From Halobaculum magnesiiphilum (GTDB lineage Archaea; Halobacteriota; Halobacteria; Halobacteriales; Haloferacaceae), in contig NZ_CP081958.1 of the NCBI RefSeq assembly GCF_019823105.1, positions 2,418,001 to 2,482,000 on the forward strand: a stretch of 64,000 bases of DNA. The letters run 5' to 3'. The notes below the pieces were generated by a model. That model did not search any database. It had not been told where the DNA came from and saw nothing but the letters and a program-made list of their open reading frames with translations. Shown here piece by piece: positions 41,748 to 52,162 of this stretch (positions within the stretch are counted from its first letter, which is position 1; every line of letters begins with the position of its first letter). Made by a program: the position numbers and the translations under genes.

Positions 41748-42704
41748 TCACTCCGCGGGTCCCGTGGCTCCGTCGCTGCCGCGGTCTTCGTCGCCGCCGC
41801 GGTCTCCGCCGGCGCCGCGATTCCCGTCGCCGTCGGCGACCGTCACGCCGACGTGGCCGGACAGCTCCCGGTCGCTGGCGGGACCGAGGGTGATCCCGGC
41901 CTCCTCGAAGCGGTCGATCACTCGGGCGCGAAACCGCGACCGGATCCCGAGGAGGTCGCCGTCGGCGGGCTCGCGCACGAGGAACTCCGCGCGCAGCGCG
42001 ACGGTCCCCTCGCCCAGGTCGGCCACGCGCGCCTCCGGGGCCGGGTCGGGGAGCGCCCGTGGCTCGGCCTCGGCAGCCTCGACGATCAGCTCGCGGGCTC
42101 GGTCGATGTCGTCGTCGTACGCGAGGTGAACCGTCTCGGTGACCCGGAAGCGGTCGCGGCCGTACGGACGGGTGATCGTGTTGCCCGTCAGCTCCGTGTT
42201 CGGGACGGTGAGCGTCTCGTAATCGAGCGTCCGGATCCGGGTCACGCGGAAGTCGACCGCCTCGACGACGCCCTCGCCGCCGGACCACCGGATCCAGTCG
42301 CCGACGTTGAAGTCCGGGTCGGCGACGAGGAACAGCCCGCTGACGAGCGACCCGAGCACGTCGCGGCCGGCGGTGCCGACCGCGAAGGTGAGCGCCGCGA
42401 TGAGCAGCGCCGACTCGGAGAACACGGCGCCGTACCCGGCCGCGAGCATGCCCGCCACCGTCGCCATTGCGGCGAGCAGCACCGCCAGATACGTCTCGGT
42501 CGCCGACTGGATCGTCGGGTTGTTGCGGTTTCGCGACCGGACCGCCCGGACCGCCAGCGGGAACACCGTCGCCCGCGCGAGGAGGTACACCGCGACGGTC
42601 ACGGCCGCGAACACGACGACGTCGACGAGCGCGCCCCCCGACGCGAGCAGGTCCTCGGGCACCGGGATCGGCGGGACTCCCGTCTGTAGCGGCGTTGACA
42701 GCAT
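41748..42704 (-). CDS. MscS-family mechanosensitive channel
   Basis: The 318-aa protein has three N-terminal membrane segments (about residues 25-45, 70-90 and 97-115). The pore-helix region follows as ALTFAVGTAGRDVLGSLVSG, then FNVGDWIRW and LTVPNTELTGNTITRPYGR, the usual MscS beta domain. It would release solutes under osmotic down-shock. The C-terminal 35 residues are Gly/Asp-rich and disordered. It lies between the nusA-like and rps12 genes, where haloarchaea usually have no unrelated gene. Confidence 0.87.
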   Translation of the reverse strand: MLSTPLQTGVPPIPVPEDLLASGGALVDVVVFAAVTVAVYLLARATVFPLAVRAVRSRNRNNPTIQSATETYLAVLLAAMATVAGMLAAGYGAVFSESALLIAALTFAVGTAGRDVLGSLVSGLFLVADPDFNVGDWIRWSGGEGVVEAVDFRVTRIRTLDYETLTVPNTELTGNTITRPYGRDRFRVTETVHLAYDDDIDRARELIVEAAEAEPRALPDPAPEARVADLGEGTVALRAEFLVREPADGDLLGIRSRFRARVIDRFEEAGITLGPASDRELSGHVGVTVADGDGNRGAGGDRGGDEDRGSDGATGPAE

Positions 42705-42786
42705 GCCCGACTCGACGGGAGAGTCGGTGAAGAACGTGTGGTCGGACGCGCCCGACCGTCGAGGGAAGCGGAGCCGATCGACCGGG

Positions 42787-43212
42787 TCAGGCCAACTGCA
42801 CGTCGTCGATGTCGAAGTGGCGCCTCGCGAGCGCGCGCGCCACATCGATATTTCGTCCGTCCGCGCCGATTGCGACGCCGCGGTCGGCGTCGACGACCTC
42901 GACGTACGCGACGACGTCGTTCTGCCGGCTGATCGTCACGCCCCGCACCGCCGCCGGCGCGAGCGCGTTCGCGACGAACGCCTCGGGCGTGTCGGCGTCC
43001 TCGACCAGCTCGACGGCGGCGCCGAGCCGCTCCTCGACGCGCTCGACGGTCTTCCCGCCGGGGCCGACCGCGTCGGCCATCTCCCCTGCGGGGATGAGGA
43101 AGACGACCCGGTCGCCGTCCTCGAACACGAGACAGTCCGTCGGCGCGACGCCGACGAGCTCGTCGAACGTCCCGATGTACCGCCGTGCCTCGTCGGTGAT
43201 CTCCACGCGCAC
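42787..43212 (-). CDS. nusA: NusA-like KH-domain transcription factor
   Basis: The 141-aa protein consists of two KH domains: GPGGKTVERVEERLG in the first and GADGRNIDVARALARR in the second. It lacks the N-terminal and S1 domains of bacterial NusA. It is encoded just after rpoA2, its conserved position in archaea, and is thought to bind RNA during elongation or termination. Confidence 0.92.
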   Translation of the reverse strand: MRVEITDEARRYIGTFDELVGVAPTDCLVFEDGDRVVFLIPAGEMADAVGPGGKTVERVEERLGAAVELVEDADTPEAFVANALAPAAVRGVTISRQNDVVAYVEVVDADRGVAIGADGRNIDVARALARRHFDIDDVQLA

Positions 43213-43214
43213 CG

Positions 43215-44462
43215 TCAGTCGTCCGCGGACGGTGCCGGGTCGGGCGCCGAGCCCATCCGCAGGTCCACGTCGCCGGTGCCGATCGACACCGGCTTCCCGA
43301 CGATGACGTTCTCGATGACGCCGTTGAGGTCGTCGGCCTCGCCGTGGATCGCCGCGTCGAGCAGGTGGTTCACCGTCACCTCGAACGCCGCGCGCGCGAG
43401 CACGGAGTCCTTCGACCCGGAGATGCCGTGGCGACCGATCGACTCGACGGTGCCGCGGTTCGTCATGATGTCCGAGACGAGCATCAGGTGGCGGATGTTC
43501 ACGTCGTCGAGCCCCTGCTCTTCGAGCGTCTCCATCGTCTCGTCGATGATGGTCTCGCGGGCCGCCTCGACGCCGAGCGTCCGGTAGATCTCGTGGATGT
43601 TGTTACACGTGGTCCGGGAGGCGTCGACGCCCTCGATCTCCAGGGCGTCGGCGAACGCCGACCCCTCGGTGTAGAGGACGTACTCCTCCTCGCCGTCGTC
43701 GACCTCCTCCTTGCGGATGACGACGCGGGAGACCTCCTCGATCCCCTTGAACACGATGTCCCGGAGCTCCTCGACCAGCTGGAGCAGCTCGCGGTAGCTC
43801 GGCTCGTCGGGGCCGAACTCGATCGTCGTCCCCGAGTGGCGCGTGGAGACGCCCAGCGAGTCCTCGATGATGTCGGCGACGATGCCGGCGACCTCCGTCG
43901 GCTCCTCGTGGGTGGGCCACCGCTCCAGCAGCGTCTCCTCGTTGAGGTCGACGCGCACGATCATGTCCGCGACGTTCGTGGACACGTCGCCGAGCGCGAG
44001 GATCTTCGTCGCCTCCAGCTGCCAGACGACCTCGTGGGCCTTCTCGCGGTCGGTCGCGTGTTCGTCGTCCAGGTGGACGACCATGATCGGCGTGTCCGGG
44101 GTCTTGCGGGCGTCCACCAGCTCGATGAGCCGGGGGAGCCCCTGGGTCACGTCCATCTCCGCGACGCCCGCGTAGTGGAAGGTGTTCATAGTCATCTGCG
44201 TCCCCGGCTCCCCGATGGACTGCGCGGAGACGGTCCCCACGGGGTCCAGCGGGTCGACGCGCGTGTCGAGGTAGCGCGACTCGGCGGCCTGGGCGATCTC
44301 GTTGGCCTGCTCGGGCGTCACGCCGCCGCGGCCGTCGATGTTCTCGTAGATCTCGTCCTTCAGGCGTCGCGGCAGTTCGGTGTCCTCGACGACCAGCGCG
44401 ATGTCCTCGGTGACCGTCTCGTGGGCGTCGACGAAGCGGTCGACGGAGCCGCCGTCAGTCAT
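43215..44462 (-). CDS. rpoA2: DNA-directed RNA polymerase subunit A''
   Basis: The 415-aa protein is the C-terminal part of the split largest subunit. It has [38 protein letters not shown], the bridge-helix/trigger-loop region, and later [19 protein letters not shown]. The start is the ATG at 44462, which overlaps the rpoA1 end by 8 nt. Together with A' it forms the active-centre cleft. Confidence 0.96.
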   Translation of the reverse strand: MTDGGSVDRFVDAHETVTEDIALVVEDTELPRRLKDEIYENIDGRGGVTPEQANEIAQAAESRYLDTRVDPLDPVGTVSAQSIGEPGTQMTMNTFHYAGVAEMDVTQGLPRLIELVDARKTPDTPIMVVHLDDEHATDREKAHEVVWQLEATKILALGDVSTNVADMIVRVDLNEETLLERWPTHEEPTEVAGIVADIIEDSLGVSTRHSGTTIEFGPDEPSYRELLQLVEELRDIVFKGIEEVSRVVIRKEEVDDGEEEYVLYTEGSAFADALEIEGVDASRTTCNNIHEIYRTLGVEAARETIIDETMETLEEQGLDDVNIRHLMLVSDIMTNRGTVESIGRHGISGSKDSVLARAAFEVTVNHLLDAAIHGEADDLNGVIENVIVGKPVSIGTGDVDLRMGSAPDPAPSADD

Positions 44463-47406
44463 CGCCCACCCCCACGCCGCCGGCCTTGTCAAGCCCGGGG
44501 CCGGCGTACTCCGACAGGTTCGTCGGCGCCTCGCGGCGGCCGAGGAAGCGCTCCTTCTCCTCCTCGGAGCCGAACTCGGCGTCGACGATGCGGTCGGTGA
44601 TCTGCTCGATGTCGATGGGGGTGTCCTCGTTGGAGGAGACCTTCACCGGCGAAGTGCCGTCCTCGCCGAACTCGAACTGGACGATGGTGCCGGAGGTGTC
44701 CCGCACCGTGCCGTCGTACTGCGTCTCGAGCTCGGAGAGGGCGTTGATGAGGCGACGCTGCAGGTACCCGGACTTGGAGGTCCGGACCGCAGTGTCGACC
44801 AGCCCCTCGCGGCCGCCCATCGCGTGGAAGAAGAACTCCTCGGGCGTCAGCCCCGAGCGGTAGGAGTTCTCCACGAAGCCGTGGGCCTCCGCCGAGAGGT
44901 CGTCGGCCTCGTAGTGCGCGAGCGTGCGGTCCTCGTAGCCGCGGTTGATCCGCTCGCCGCGAACCGCCTGCTGGCCGACGCAGCCGGTCATCTGGGTCAG
45001 GTTCAGCATCGACCCGCGGGCGCCCGAGCGCGCCATGATGACCGCCGGGTTGTCGTCGGCGAAGTGGTCCTCGGCGATCTCGCCCGCGCTGTCGCGGGCC
45101 TTGCCGAGCGTCTGCATGATCTTCATCTCCAGCGTCTCGTCGATCGTGCGGCCCGGTAGGCTCTCGAGGTCGCCGCGCTCGTACGTCTCGATGAGCTCCT
45201 GGACGCGCTCGTAGGCGGAGTCGATCGCCTCGTCGACCTGCTCGGTCGCCTCCGGCGGGATCGACTCGTCGTCGATGCCCAGCGAGAACCCGAAGTGCAT
45301 GATCGAGCGCATCGCCAGCGACGCCACCTCGTTGATGAACACGCGGGCGCGCGTCTTCGAGTACACCTTGGTGAGCGTGTCGACGATCTCGCCGCCGAAG
45401 CCGCCCACGGCGTCCTCGTCGATCGTCCCCTCGACCAGCTGGCCGTTCTCGATGCGCACCATGTCACCCGTCGAGGAGGTGAACTCCAGGTTCAGGTCGT
45501 CGGGCAGCAGCTCCGAGAACACGGTCTGGCCCGTCCAGATCGGCTCGTCGGCGTCGTTCGTGCCGTCGGGCTCGGGCAGCTCGTCGACCGAGGTCGCCCG
45601 AAGCAGGTCCAGCGCCTGCGTCTCGGTGAACTCGGGGTTGTCGTGCGTGAGCAGATAGGTGCCCGAGATGTGGTCCTGGATGGCCCCGATGATGTTCTCG
45701 CCGAAGCGGGGACTCAGGATCTGCTCTTGCACGCGCATGAGGACGCGTGCCTCCGCGCGGGCCTCCTCGTTCTGGAGCGCGTGCATGTTCATCTCGTCGC
45801 CGTCGAAGTCGGCGTTGTACGGCGGACAGACGACGGTGTTCAGGCGGAACGTCTTGTACGGCATGACCACGACCTCGTGGGCCATGATCGACATCCGGTG
45901 CAGCGAGGGCTGTCGGTTGAAGATCACGATGTCGCCGTCGACGAGGTGACGGTTCACCTCCCAACCGGGCTCGACCTTCTCGGCCAGCTCCTCGCAGTTC
46001 TTCTCGGTTACCTTCAGCCGGCGGCCGTCGGGCCGCTTGACGTAGTTGGCGCCGGGGTGGGCCTCGGGCCCGTTGCGGACGTACTGCCGGGCGCGGTCGA
46101 TGTTGCGCTCGGCGACGTTCATCACCTGCGTCATCTCCTCGGCGACCCGCTCGGGGACGCCGACCTCGTTCAGCGAGAGGGTGGGGTCGGGGCTGATGAC
46201 GGTCCGCGCGGAGAAGTTCACGCGCTTGCCCGACAGCGAGCCGCGGAAGCGACCCTCCTTGCCCTTGAGGCGCTGGGAGAGCGTCTTCAGCGGGCGGCCC
46301 GAGCGGTGACGCGCGGGCGGCGTGCCGGAGATCTCGTTGTCCACGAACGTGGTGACGTGGTACTGGAGCAGCTCCCACAGGTCCTCGATGATGAGCTGCG
46401 GGGCGCCGGCCTCGCGGTTCTCCATGAACCGCTGGTTGATCCGGATGATGTCGACCAGCTTGTGTGTGAGGTCGTCCTCGGAGCGCTGGCCGTTGTCCAG
46501 CGTGATCGAGGGGCGCGTCGTGACCGGCGGGACCGGCAGCACGGTCAGGATCATCCACTCCGGCCGGGACTTCTGCGGGTGGATGCCGAGCGGTTCGAGG
46601 TCCTCGTCCGGGATGTCCTCGAACCAGTCGCGGATGTCGCTCGGCATCAGCTTGTTCATGTCCTCGACGGTGAGGTCGATGCCGAGCGCCTTCTCGATCG
46701 CCTTGCGGTCCTCCTTGCGCGGGCGGAACTCGCCCGAGAGGATCTCGTTGATGCGGTCGAGCGCGATGCCCGTCTCGTCGGCCAGATCCATCGGGGAGAT
46801 CGCCTCGCTCTCGTCGACCTCCTCCTCCTCGTCCTCGGGCTCGTCCGGCTGCATCGCGCGGGTGATGAGCTCGGAGTAGTCCCCCGAGAGCACGTCCTGC
46901 ACCTCGTAGTAGGTGGTCGGCTTCTCGTGTTTGATGTCCGCCTGCGGCTCGCCGCAGTGCGGGCACGTGCTGGCCTTGCGGGCCTGCCGGACGGCCGATT
47001 TCAGCACGTCGGTGGGGTCGCCGCCGAGGTCCTTCGTCCGCTTGAGCTTCTCCTTGTACTCCTCTTTCTCCTCGGCGGTGAGCGCGAGGCGGCCGCAGTT
47101 GCGGCACGTCGCGCGCAGCAGCCGACGGATCAGTTTCGTGAAGCCGACGTGGATGACGGGGGCGGCCAGCTCGATGTGGCCGAAGTGCCCGTTACACGAC
47201 CCGGAGTGCTTGCCGCAGGTGCGACACTCCAGCCCGGGGTCGATGACGCCCAGGCGCGGGTCCATCAGCCCCATGTCGATGGGGTAGCCGTCGTCGTCGT
47301 AGGTGTCCGCGGTGATGACCTTCGTCGCGGACATGTCCCGATACGTCTCCGGGTCCATCAGCCCGAAGTTGATGCCGCCGATCTCTTTGGGTGTCTGGCC
47401 TGCCAT
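44455..47406 (-). CDS. rpoA1: DNA-directed RNA polymerase subunit A'
   Basis: The 983-aa protein has the zinc-binding N-terminus [20 protein letters not shown], a second cysteine set (CRNC, and CPHC further on) and the catalytic [13 protein letters not shown], whose three aspartates hold the active-site magnesium. It is the N-terminal part of the split largest subunit. The order B''-B'-A'-A'' is the normal haloarchaeal operon. Confidence 0.97.
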   Translation of the reverse strand: MAGQTPKEIGGINFGLMDPETYRDMSATKVITADTYDDDGYPIDMGLMDPRLGVIDPGLECRTCGKHSGSCNGHFGHIELAAPVIHVGFTKLIRRLLRATCRNCGRLALTAEEKEEYKEKLKRTKDLGGDPTDVLKSAVRQARKASTCPHCGEPQADIKHEKPTTYYEVQDVLSGDYSELITRAMQPDEPEDEEEEVDESEAISPMDLADETGIALDRINEILSGEFRPRKEDRKAIEKALGIDLTVEDMNKLMPSDIRDWFEDIPDEDLEPLGIHPQKSRPEWMILTVLPVPPVTTRPSITLDNGQRSEDDLTHKLVDIIRINQRFMENREAGAPQLIIEDLWELLQYHVTTFVDNEISGTPPARHRSGRPLKTLSQRLKGKEGRFRGSLSGKRVNFSARTVISPDPTLSLNEVGVPERVAEEMTQVMNVAERNIDRARQYVRNGPEAHPGANYVKRPDGRRLKVTEKNCEELAEKVEPGWEVNRHLVDGDIVIFNRQPSLHRMSIMAHEVVVMPYKTFRLNTVVCPPYNADFDGDEMNMHALQNEEARAEARVLMRVQEQILSPRFGENIIGAIQDHISGTYLLTHDNPEFTETQALDLLRATSVDELPEPDGTNDADEPIWTGQTVFSELLPDDLNLEFTSSTGDMVRIENGQLVEGTIDEDAVGGFGGEIVDTLTKVYSKTRARVFINEVASLAMRSIMHFGFSLGIDDESIPPEATEQVDEAIDSAYERVQELIETYERGDLESLPGRTIDETLEMKIMQTLGKARDSAGEIAEDHFADDNPAVIMARSGARGSMLNLTQMTGCVGQQAVRGERINRGYEDRTLAHYEADDLSAEAHGFVENSYRSGLTPEEFFFHAMGGREGLVDTAVRTSKSGYLQRRLINALSELETQYDGTVRDTSGTIVQFEFGEDGTSPVKVSSNEDTPIDIEQITDRIVDAEFGSEEEKERFLGRREAPTNLSEYAGPGLDKAGGVGVGDD

Positions 47407-47408
47407 TG

Positions 47409-49238
47409 TTAGACTGCGTCCTCAAGTTCGAGGGTCGGTCGAATGCCGAGCGCCTTCATCTCGTCGAGCAGCAGCTTGAACGCGTAGCTGATCTCCATCT
47501 CGTGGATGTCGTCCTCGTCGCCCGTGATGGGGTCGTAGATGCGACGCTGCTCCACGTCCTCGACGGCCACCATCCCCGTCTCCTCGGAGATGTACACCGT
47601 CTCCTTGTCGGAGGCGTCGAGCAGCCGCTCGTTCAGCGCCATCGCGGCGCCGTGCCCGATGAGCACCTCGCGCTCCATCTCGCCGACGCGGAGGCCGCCC
47701 TCGCGGGCGCGCCCCTCGGTCGGCTGCCGGGTGAGCACCTGCACCGGCCCGCGCGAGCGGGCGTGCAGCTTGTTGCTCACCATGTGGTACAGCTTGTGGT
47801 AGAAGATCGTCCCGACGAAGATCTCCGCCTCGATCTTCTCGCCGGTGACGCCCGAGTACATGACCTCCTTCCCGGAGGACTTGTACCCGTGTTCCTCCAG
47901 CGACGAGCGGAGCTTCTCCTCTCCCTCGCCCTGGAACGCCGTCCCGTCGACGCGGCGGCCCTCCAGCGAGCCGACCTTGCCGCCGAGCATCTCCAGCACG
48001 TGGCCCACCGTCATGCGCGACGGGAGCGCGTGCGGGTTCATCACGAGGTCGGGCACGAGCCCGTCCTCGGTAAAGGGCATGTCCTCCTGGGGCGCGAGGT
48101 GGCCCACGACGCCCTTCTGGCCGTGGCGGGACGCGAACTTGTCCCCGAGCTCGGGGATCCGCTCGTCGCGCACCGAGACCTTCGAGAGCTTCGAGCCGTC
48201 CTCGCCCTCCATCAGCGTCACCGTGTCGACGACGCCGGACTCGCCCGAGCGCATCGTGACGCTGGTCTCGCGTCGCTTCTGCGGGGAGAGGCCGCCCATG
48301 TCGTCGGGCTCCTCGAGGAACCGCGGCGGGCTCGTCTTCCCCAGCAGGACCGAGTTCTCGTCGACCTTCGTCTCGGGGTTGACGAGGCCGTCCTCGTCGA
48401 GGTGGGTGTACGCGTCCTCGCCGCGGGCGCCGCGCACGTCCTGGGAGGGGACCTCGAAGCGGTCCTCCTGGCCGCCGGGGTAGCGGCGCTCCTCGCCCTC
48501 GTAGGTGCGGAAGAAGTGCGAGCGCTGCATCGCGCGGTCGACGCTCCCCTTGTTCATGACGAGCGCGTCCTCGATGTTGAACCCCTCGTAGGACATGACC
48601 GCGACGACGAAGTTCTGTGCCGCGGGGCGCTCGTCGAACCCGATCTGTTCGGTGGTCTGCGTCTTGACCATCGACAGCTGCGGGTAGTGTAGGAGGTGCT
48701 GGCGGGTGTCCGGCCGGATGCGGTAGTTGGCCGAGGGAAGCCCGAGCGACTGCTTCATCATCCCCGCGCCCATGGTAATGCGCGGCGAGGCGTTGTGCTC
48801 GGGGTAGGGGATCATCCCCGCGCCGATGCCGAAGATGAGCTGCGGGTCGATCTCCAGGTGCGTCGTCCGGGAGTTGACGTCCTCCTCGTCGGTGGCGACG
48901 TAGATGTCCTCCTCCTCCTCGGCGTCGATGAACTCGACGATCCCGTGGTCGACGAGGTCCTCGAACTCGATCTCGTCGTTCTCCAGCGCCTCGATCGTCT
49001 CGTCGTCGAGGAGCGGCTCCCCGTTCTCCACGACGATGAGCGGGCGCCGGGCGCGCCCGGCGTCGGCGTTGACGATGACCTCGTTCGTCCGGTCCTTCAC
49101 CGAGACGTTCACCATGTCGGAGACGTCGCCGCGGCGGCGCGCCTCCCGGATCTGTGACGCGAGCTGGTTGGGGTCCGGGTGGGTCCCCACCAGGCTCCCG
49201 TTGACGTAGACTTTCGCTTCTCGTTGTTGGCTTGCCAT
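47409..49238 (-). CDS. rpoB1: DNA-directed RNA polymerase subunit B'
   Basis: The 609-aa protein is the C-terminal part of the split second-largest subunit, with GYNIEDA-like residues ([19 protein letters not shown]), [13 protein letters not shown] and [17 protein letters not shown] near the end. These form the hybrid-binding region and the clamp contact with A'. It is separated from B'' and A' by only a few bases. Confidence 0.96.
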   Translation of the reverse strand: MASQQREAKVYVNGSLVGTHPDPNQLASQIREARRRGDVSDMVNVSVKDRTNEVIVNADAGRARRPLIVVENGEPLLDDETIEALENDEIEFEDLVDHGIVEFIDAEEEEDIYVATDEEDVNSRTTHLEIDPQLIFGIGAGMIPYPEHNASPRITMGAGMMKQSLGLPSANYRIRPDTRQHLLHYPQLSMVKTQTTEQIGFDERPAAQNFVVAVMSYEGFNIEDALVMNKGSVDRAMQRSHFFRTYEGEERRYPGGQEDRFEVPSQDVRGARGEDAYTHLDEDGLVNPETKVDENSVLLGKTSPPRFLEEPDDMGGLSPQKRRETSVTMRSGESGVVDTVTLMEGEDGSKLSKVSVRDERIPELGDKFASRHGQKGVVGHLAPQEDMPFTEDGLVPDLVMNPHALPSRMTVGHVLEMLGGKVGSLEGRRVDGTAFQGEGEEKLRSSLEEHGYKSSGKEVMYSGVTGEKIEAEIFVGTIFYHKLYHMVSNKLHARSRGPVQVLTRQPTEGRAREGGLRVGEMEREVLIGHGAAMALNERLLDASDKETVYISEETGMVAVEDVEQRRIYDPITGDEDDIHEMEISYAFKLLLDEMKALGIRPTLELEDAV

Positions 49239-49241
49239 GTG

Positions 49242-50807
49242 TTAGTCGTCCGCGGATGCGCGGTCAACGCCCTCGATGCCGGGGATGCCCTCGACACCCA
49301 TGGACGCGAGTTCTCGCTTCAGTCCCTGTTCGTCCTCGATGTTCTGGGAGAGCTCCATCGCCTGCGCGAAGTTCTTCACCAGCCCGCAGTTCGGGCCCTC
49401 GGGGGTCTCGGAGGGACAGATGCGACCCCACTGGGTCGCGTGCAGGTCGCGCGCCTCGAAGTGCGGCTGCGACCGCGAGAGCGGCGAGCGGAGGCGACGC
49501 AGGTGCGAGAGCACGCCCATGTAGTCCGTCCGGTCGACGAGCTGGGAGACGCCCGAGCGGCCGCCCACCCAGTTCCCCGTCGCGATGGGGTGTTCGAGGC
49601 GCTCTGTCAGCACGTCAGAGCGAACGACGGTGTTGACGGTGAGCTGCCGGTTACGCATGTTGGCGCGCTCCAGCTGGTACTTCACGTCGCGCGCCAGCTT
49701 GTTGAGCGCCGTCCGGAACAGGTCCGTCATCAGGTCGCCCGAGACCTTGAGGCGCTTGTTGGCGTAGTGGTCCTTGTCGTCGGACTCGCGGCGGTCGAGC
49801 GCGAGCTCGAAGCACGCCTCGGCCATCCGGCAGAGGTAGTACGCCTTGTTGATGCGGACGTCCTCCTCGTCGACGCCCTCCTCGTGGAGGTGCGGCAGGA
49901 GGTAGCGGTCGATGACGTAGTTCGCCCGCTTGAGCTGGTAGTTCTTCCCCTGGCCCGAGGCGACGCGCTCGCCGAGGGTCTCGATGGCCTCCTCCTCGGT
50001 CTGCACGTCGGCCTCCTCCAGGTTCTCCAGCATGAACTTGACAATCTCCGGGTCGTCGGAGACGCGGTGGACGATCTCCTCGTCGGACTCCAGCCCGAGC
50101 GCACGCACGAGCGTGACGAAGTTGACCGAGCCGGACACCGAGGGGAAGCTCACTTCGAGCAGCCCCTCGCGGTTGCGCTCACAGAGGACGAGCGCACGGT
50201 AGCCGCGCCGTTGGGAGAACGTCTTGGCGACCTGGATCTCGTCGCCGTACTTCGAGTCGTACTCGGCGAGGATCTTGTTGGGCGCGAGGTCCTCGCTGGT
50301 CATGAGCACGCGCTCGGAGCCGTTGACGATGAAGTAGCCGCCGGGGTCGACGGGGTCCTCGCCGATCTCGATGAGTTCCTCGTCGGAGAAGCCGGAGATG
50401 TTACACTTGTTCGAGCCGACCATGATCGGCATGCGGCCGACCTTCGTCTCGGTCTGGTCGACGACCGTCTCGGGTTCCTCCTCGCCGCCGCGGATGATCT
50501 TCATCTCCATGAAGACCGGGGCGGCGTAGGTGATGTTCCGGAGGCGCGCCTCCTGCGGGTACAGCAGCTCCTCGGAGCCGTCGGCCTCGCGAACGCGGGG
50601 GGTCGTCATCCGCACGTCGCCGAGTTCGACGTAGACGGGCTCTTGCCCCTCCTTGTCGCCGATGTCCGTCTCGATCGTCTCCTTCTCGTCGACCACGCGC
50701 TGCATGCCGCGGTCGAGGAAGTTGTTGAACGAGCGGAAGTGGTGCTCCGCGAGCCGCTCCTGGGAGAAGTACTCCCGCGAAACGGAGCGGCGTGCCTCTC
50801 TGTTCAT
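49242..50807 (-). CDS. rpoB2: DNA-directed RNA polymerase subunit B''
   Basis: The 521-aa protein is the N-terminal part of the split second-largest subunit, with [22 protein letters not shown] and the C-terminal [20 protein letters not shown]. It forms the lobe and protrusion. The ATG overlaps the rpoH stop by 4 nt. The length is normal for haloarchaea. Confidence 0.96.
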   Translation of the reverse strand: MNREARRSVSREYFSQERLAEHHFRSFNNFLDRGMQRVVDEKETIETDIGDKEGQEPVYVELGDVRMTTPRVREADGSEELLYPQEARLRNITYAAPVFMEMKIIRGGEEEPETVVDQTETKVGRMPIMVGSNKCNISGFSDEELIEIGEDPVDPGGYFIVNGSERVLMTSEDLAPNKILAEYDSKYGDEIQVAKTFSQRRGYRALVLCERNREGLLEVSFPSVSGSVNFVTLVRALGLESDEEIVHRVSDDPEIVKFMLENLEEADVQTEEEAIETLGERVASGQGKNYQLKRANYVIDRYLLPHLHEEGVDEEDVRINKAYYLCRMAEACFELALDRRESDDKDHYANKRLKVSGDLMTDLFRTALNKLARDVKYQLERANMRNRQLTVNTVVRSDVLTERLEHPIATGNWVGGRSGVSQLVDRTDYMGVLSHLRRLRSPLSRSQPHFEARDLHATQWGRICPSETPEGPNCGLVKNFAQAMELSQNIEDEQGLKRELASMGVEGIPGIEGVDRASADD

Positions 50808-51034
50808 TCTACCACCAGGCGGTAGACGACCGCCGTGTCGGTGGTTCGCGAGTCCCGTTCGACGCGGACCACGTCGCCCGCCTCGGCCTCGTCGGGCATC
50901 GCGGGGTCGGTCCGCTTGATCTTGGGGAGATCGGTCCGTTTGACGTTGTACTCCTCGAGCACCTCCTCGAGTTCGCCTTCCTCCTCGAGGAGCGTGTGAT
51001 CGGGTACGAGTTCGTGTTCGCTTACGTTTACCAT
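50804..51034 (-). CDS. rpoH: DNA-directed RNA polymerase subunit H (Rpo5)
   Basis: The 76-aa protein corresponds to the C-terminal domain of eukaryotic Rpb5: [38 protein letters not shown] and [11 protein letters not shown]. It is the first gene of the RNA polymerase operon and stabilises the jaw of the enzyme. The promoter must lie in the gap beyond 51034. Confidence 0.95.
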   Translation of the reverse strand: MVNVSEHELVPDHTLLEEEGELEEVLEEYNVKRTDLPKIKRTDPAMPDEAEAGDVVRVERDSRTTDTAVVYRLVVE

Positions 51035-51324
51035 GGCTTGGTGAGATTCGTGGTCGCGCGCGGCCGTGTTTGCTGGGGAGAAGTCTTCACGAGATACTAC
51101 GGCGGTCTATACGACCCGGCCACATAACGCTTGTCAAACGACTTGGGGACCGGTCGCTGGTCACCACACCGCTTGCACGAATCATCGATCCCGCTCCGTG
51201 GATATGAACGTTACGGCGCACGGTATCGCGGGACACGGCGCGATCGGATGAGAAGTCTTAATTATGTACCCGGGAAAGGAATGGATGCGCAGAGGCGAGG
51301 TGGAAACCCGCCGACGCGATGCAT
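51035..51324. promoter_or_regulatory. Divergent promoter region for the rpo operon and tRNA-Asp
   Basis: This 290-bp gap separates rpoH (leftward) from tRNA-Asp (rightward). On the minus strand, ggtcgtatagacc (about 51104-51116) and cgttatgtgg (about 51120-51129) are AT-richer candidate boxes for rpoH, which would give a leader of some 45-70 nt. On the plus strand cttaattatg (51257-51266) is a likely TATA box for the tRNA. No gene is seen in the gap. Confidence 0.4.
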
Positions 51325-51397
51325 GCCCGGATGGTGTAGTGGCCCATCATACAACCCTGTCACGGTTGTGACGCGGGTTCAAATCCCGCTCCGGGCG
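51325..51397 (+). tRNA. tRNA-Asp (anticodon GTC)
   Basis: The 73-nt sequence folds into a complete cloverleaf: acceptor gcccgga with tccgggc, anticodon arm caacc-ctgtcac-ggttg with anticodon GTC, and T-arm gcggg-ttcaaat-cccgc. CCA is not encoded. A hairpin (gacgacgc and gcgtcgtc) follows at about 51405-51447. Confidence 0.95.
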
Positions 51398-51507
51398 CTT
51401 TCTGACGACGCAACGACGGCGAGCGAAGCGAGCCGTCCGCGTCGTCGAAGTTTCCTCACGAGCGGATTTGAACCAGGGAGTGAAGCGAGCGTAGTGAGCG
51501 GAACGAC

Positions 51508-51535
51508 CGCGGTTCAACTCCCGCTCCGGGCGCTT
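51508..51535 (+). repeat. Partial copy of the 3' end of tRNA-Asp
   Basis: The 17 nt at 51519-51535 (tcccgctccgggcgctt) are identical to 51384-51400 at the 3' end of tRNA-Asp, and the preceding ten are nearly so. The copies are 135 bp apart in direct orientation. This is what remains at the far end of an element integrated into a tRNA gene, or after most of one was lost. A PD-(D/E)XK endonuclease gene lies just beyond. Confidence 0.7.
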
Positions 51536-51653
51536 CTTCAACTCGCAACGTGAACGGGGAGCGTTGCGACACGTCCGTGTCACACTGGACACGCTTCTCG
51601 TTGTGGCGAGACCCCGTTCCAACTTTATATTCCAGAACAAGCTATCCCTGAAT

Positions 51654-52085
51654 ATGTCTCATGGGGCGGTGAACACCAAACAGGTAGGCGACGAAACCGA
51701 AGCCGACGCGCTTCGAACCCTGATATCCAACGGATATAACGTCTCGATCCCGTTCGGTGACAACGACGCGTACGACCTGGTGGTCGACAACGGAGACCGA
51801 CTATTCCGAGTTCAGTGCAAGACCGCTTGGCAGAACAAGGCTGAGACGATACGGTTCAATACACACTCACAAACGACGCGGGATGGCGAGTATCACGAGA
51901 CGACGTACGGCGGTTCGGTCGACGCGTTTCTCGTTCGATATCCCGAGACGGGAACGTTCTATTGGATCAGAGTCGATGACGCAACATCACAGAAGATGGA
52001 ACTTCGGTTCTCAGCCGACATCGACCACCCTGCGATCAACTGGGCCGAAGAGTACGAGTTTGATGGGGCGATTCCCTGCGAATAA
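51654..52085 (+). CDS. PD-(D/E)XK endonuclease-like protein
   Basis: The ATG at 51654 is chosen because a tttatat box sits 24-30 nt before it, implying a leaderless transcript. The 143-aa protein has an N-terminal helix GDETEADALRTLISNGYNVS, then DAYDLVVDNGDRLFRVQCKTAW, the D...(x)CK core of PD-(D/E)XK nucleases, as in the group I intron-associated endonuclease family of haloarchaea. GC content is lower than in the flanks. It lies beside a tRNA 3'-end duplication, which fits a selfish or integrated element. Confidence 0.7.
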   Translation: MSHGAVNTKQVGDETEADALRTLISNGYNVSIPFGDNDAYDLVVDNGDRLFRVQCKTAWQNKAETIRFNTHSQTTRDGEYHETTYGGSVDAFLVRYPETGTFYWIRVDDATSQKMELRFSADIDHPAINWAEEYEFDGAIPCE

Positions 52086-52162
52086 CTACTCTCCGTGGAT
52101 AGTAGAGAAACAGTCTGCTCGGCCAACAACCTATTAGCCCACGGCCTCCCGCCGTGAGACAG

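Noticed and set aside
45295-47412. 705-codon plus-strand frame and similar long frames opposite the rpo genes
   Set aside because: They mirror rpoA1, rpoB1 and rpoB2, show no domain pattern and are explained by third-position GC bias.
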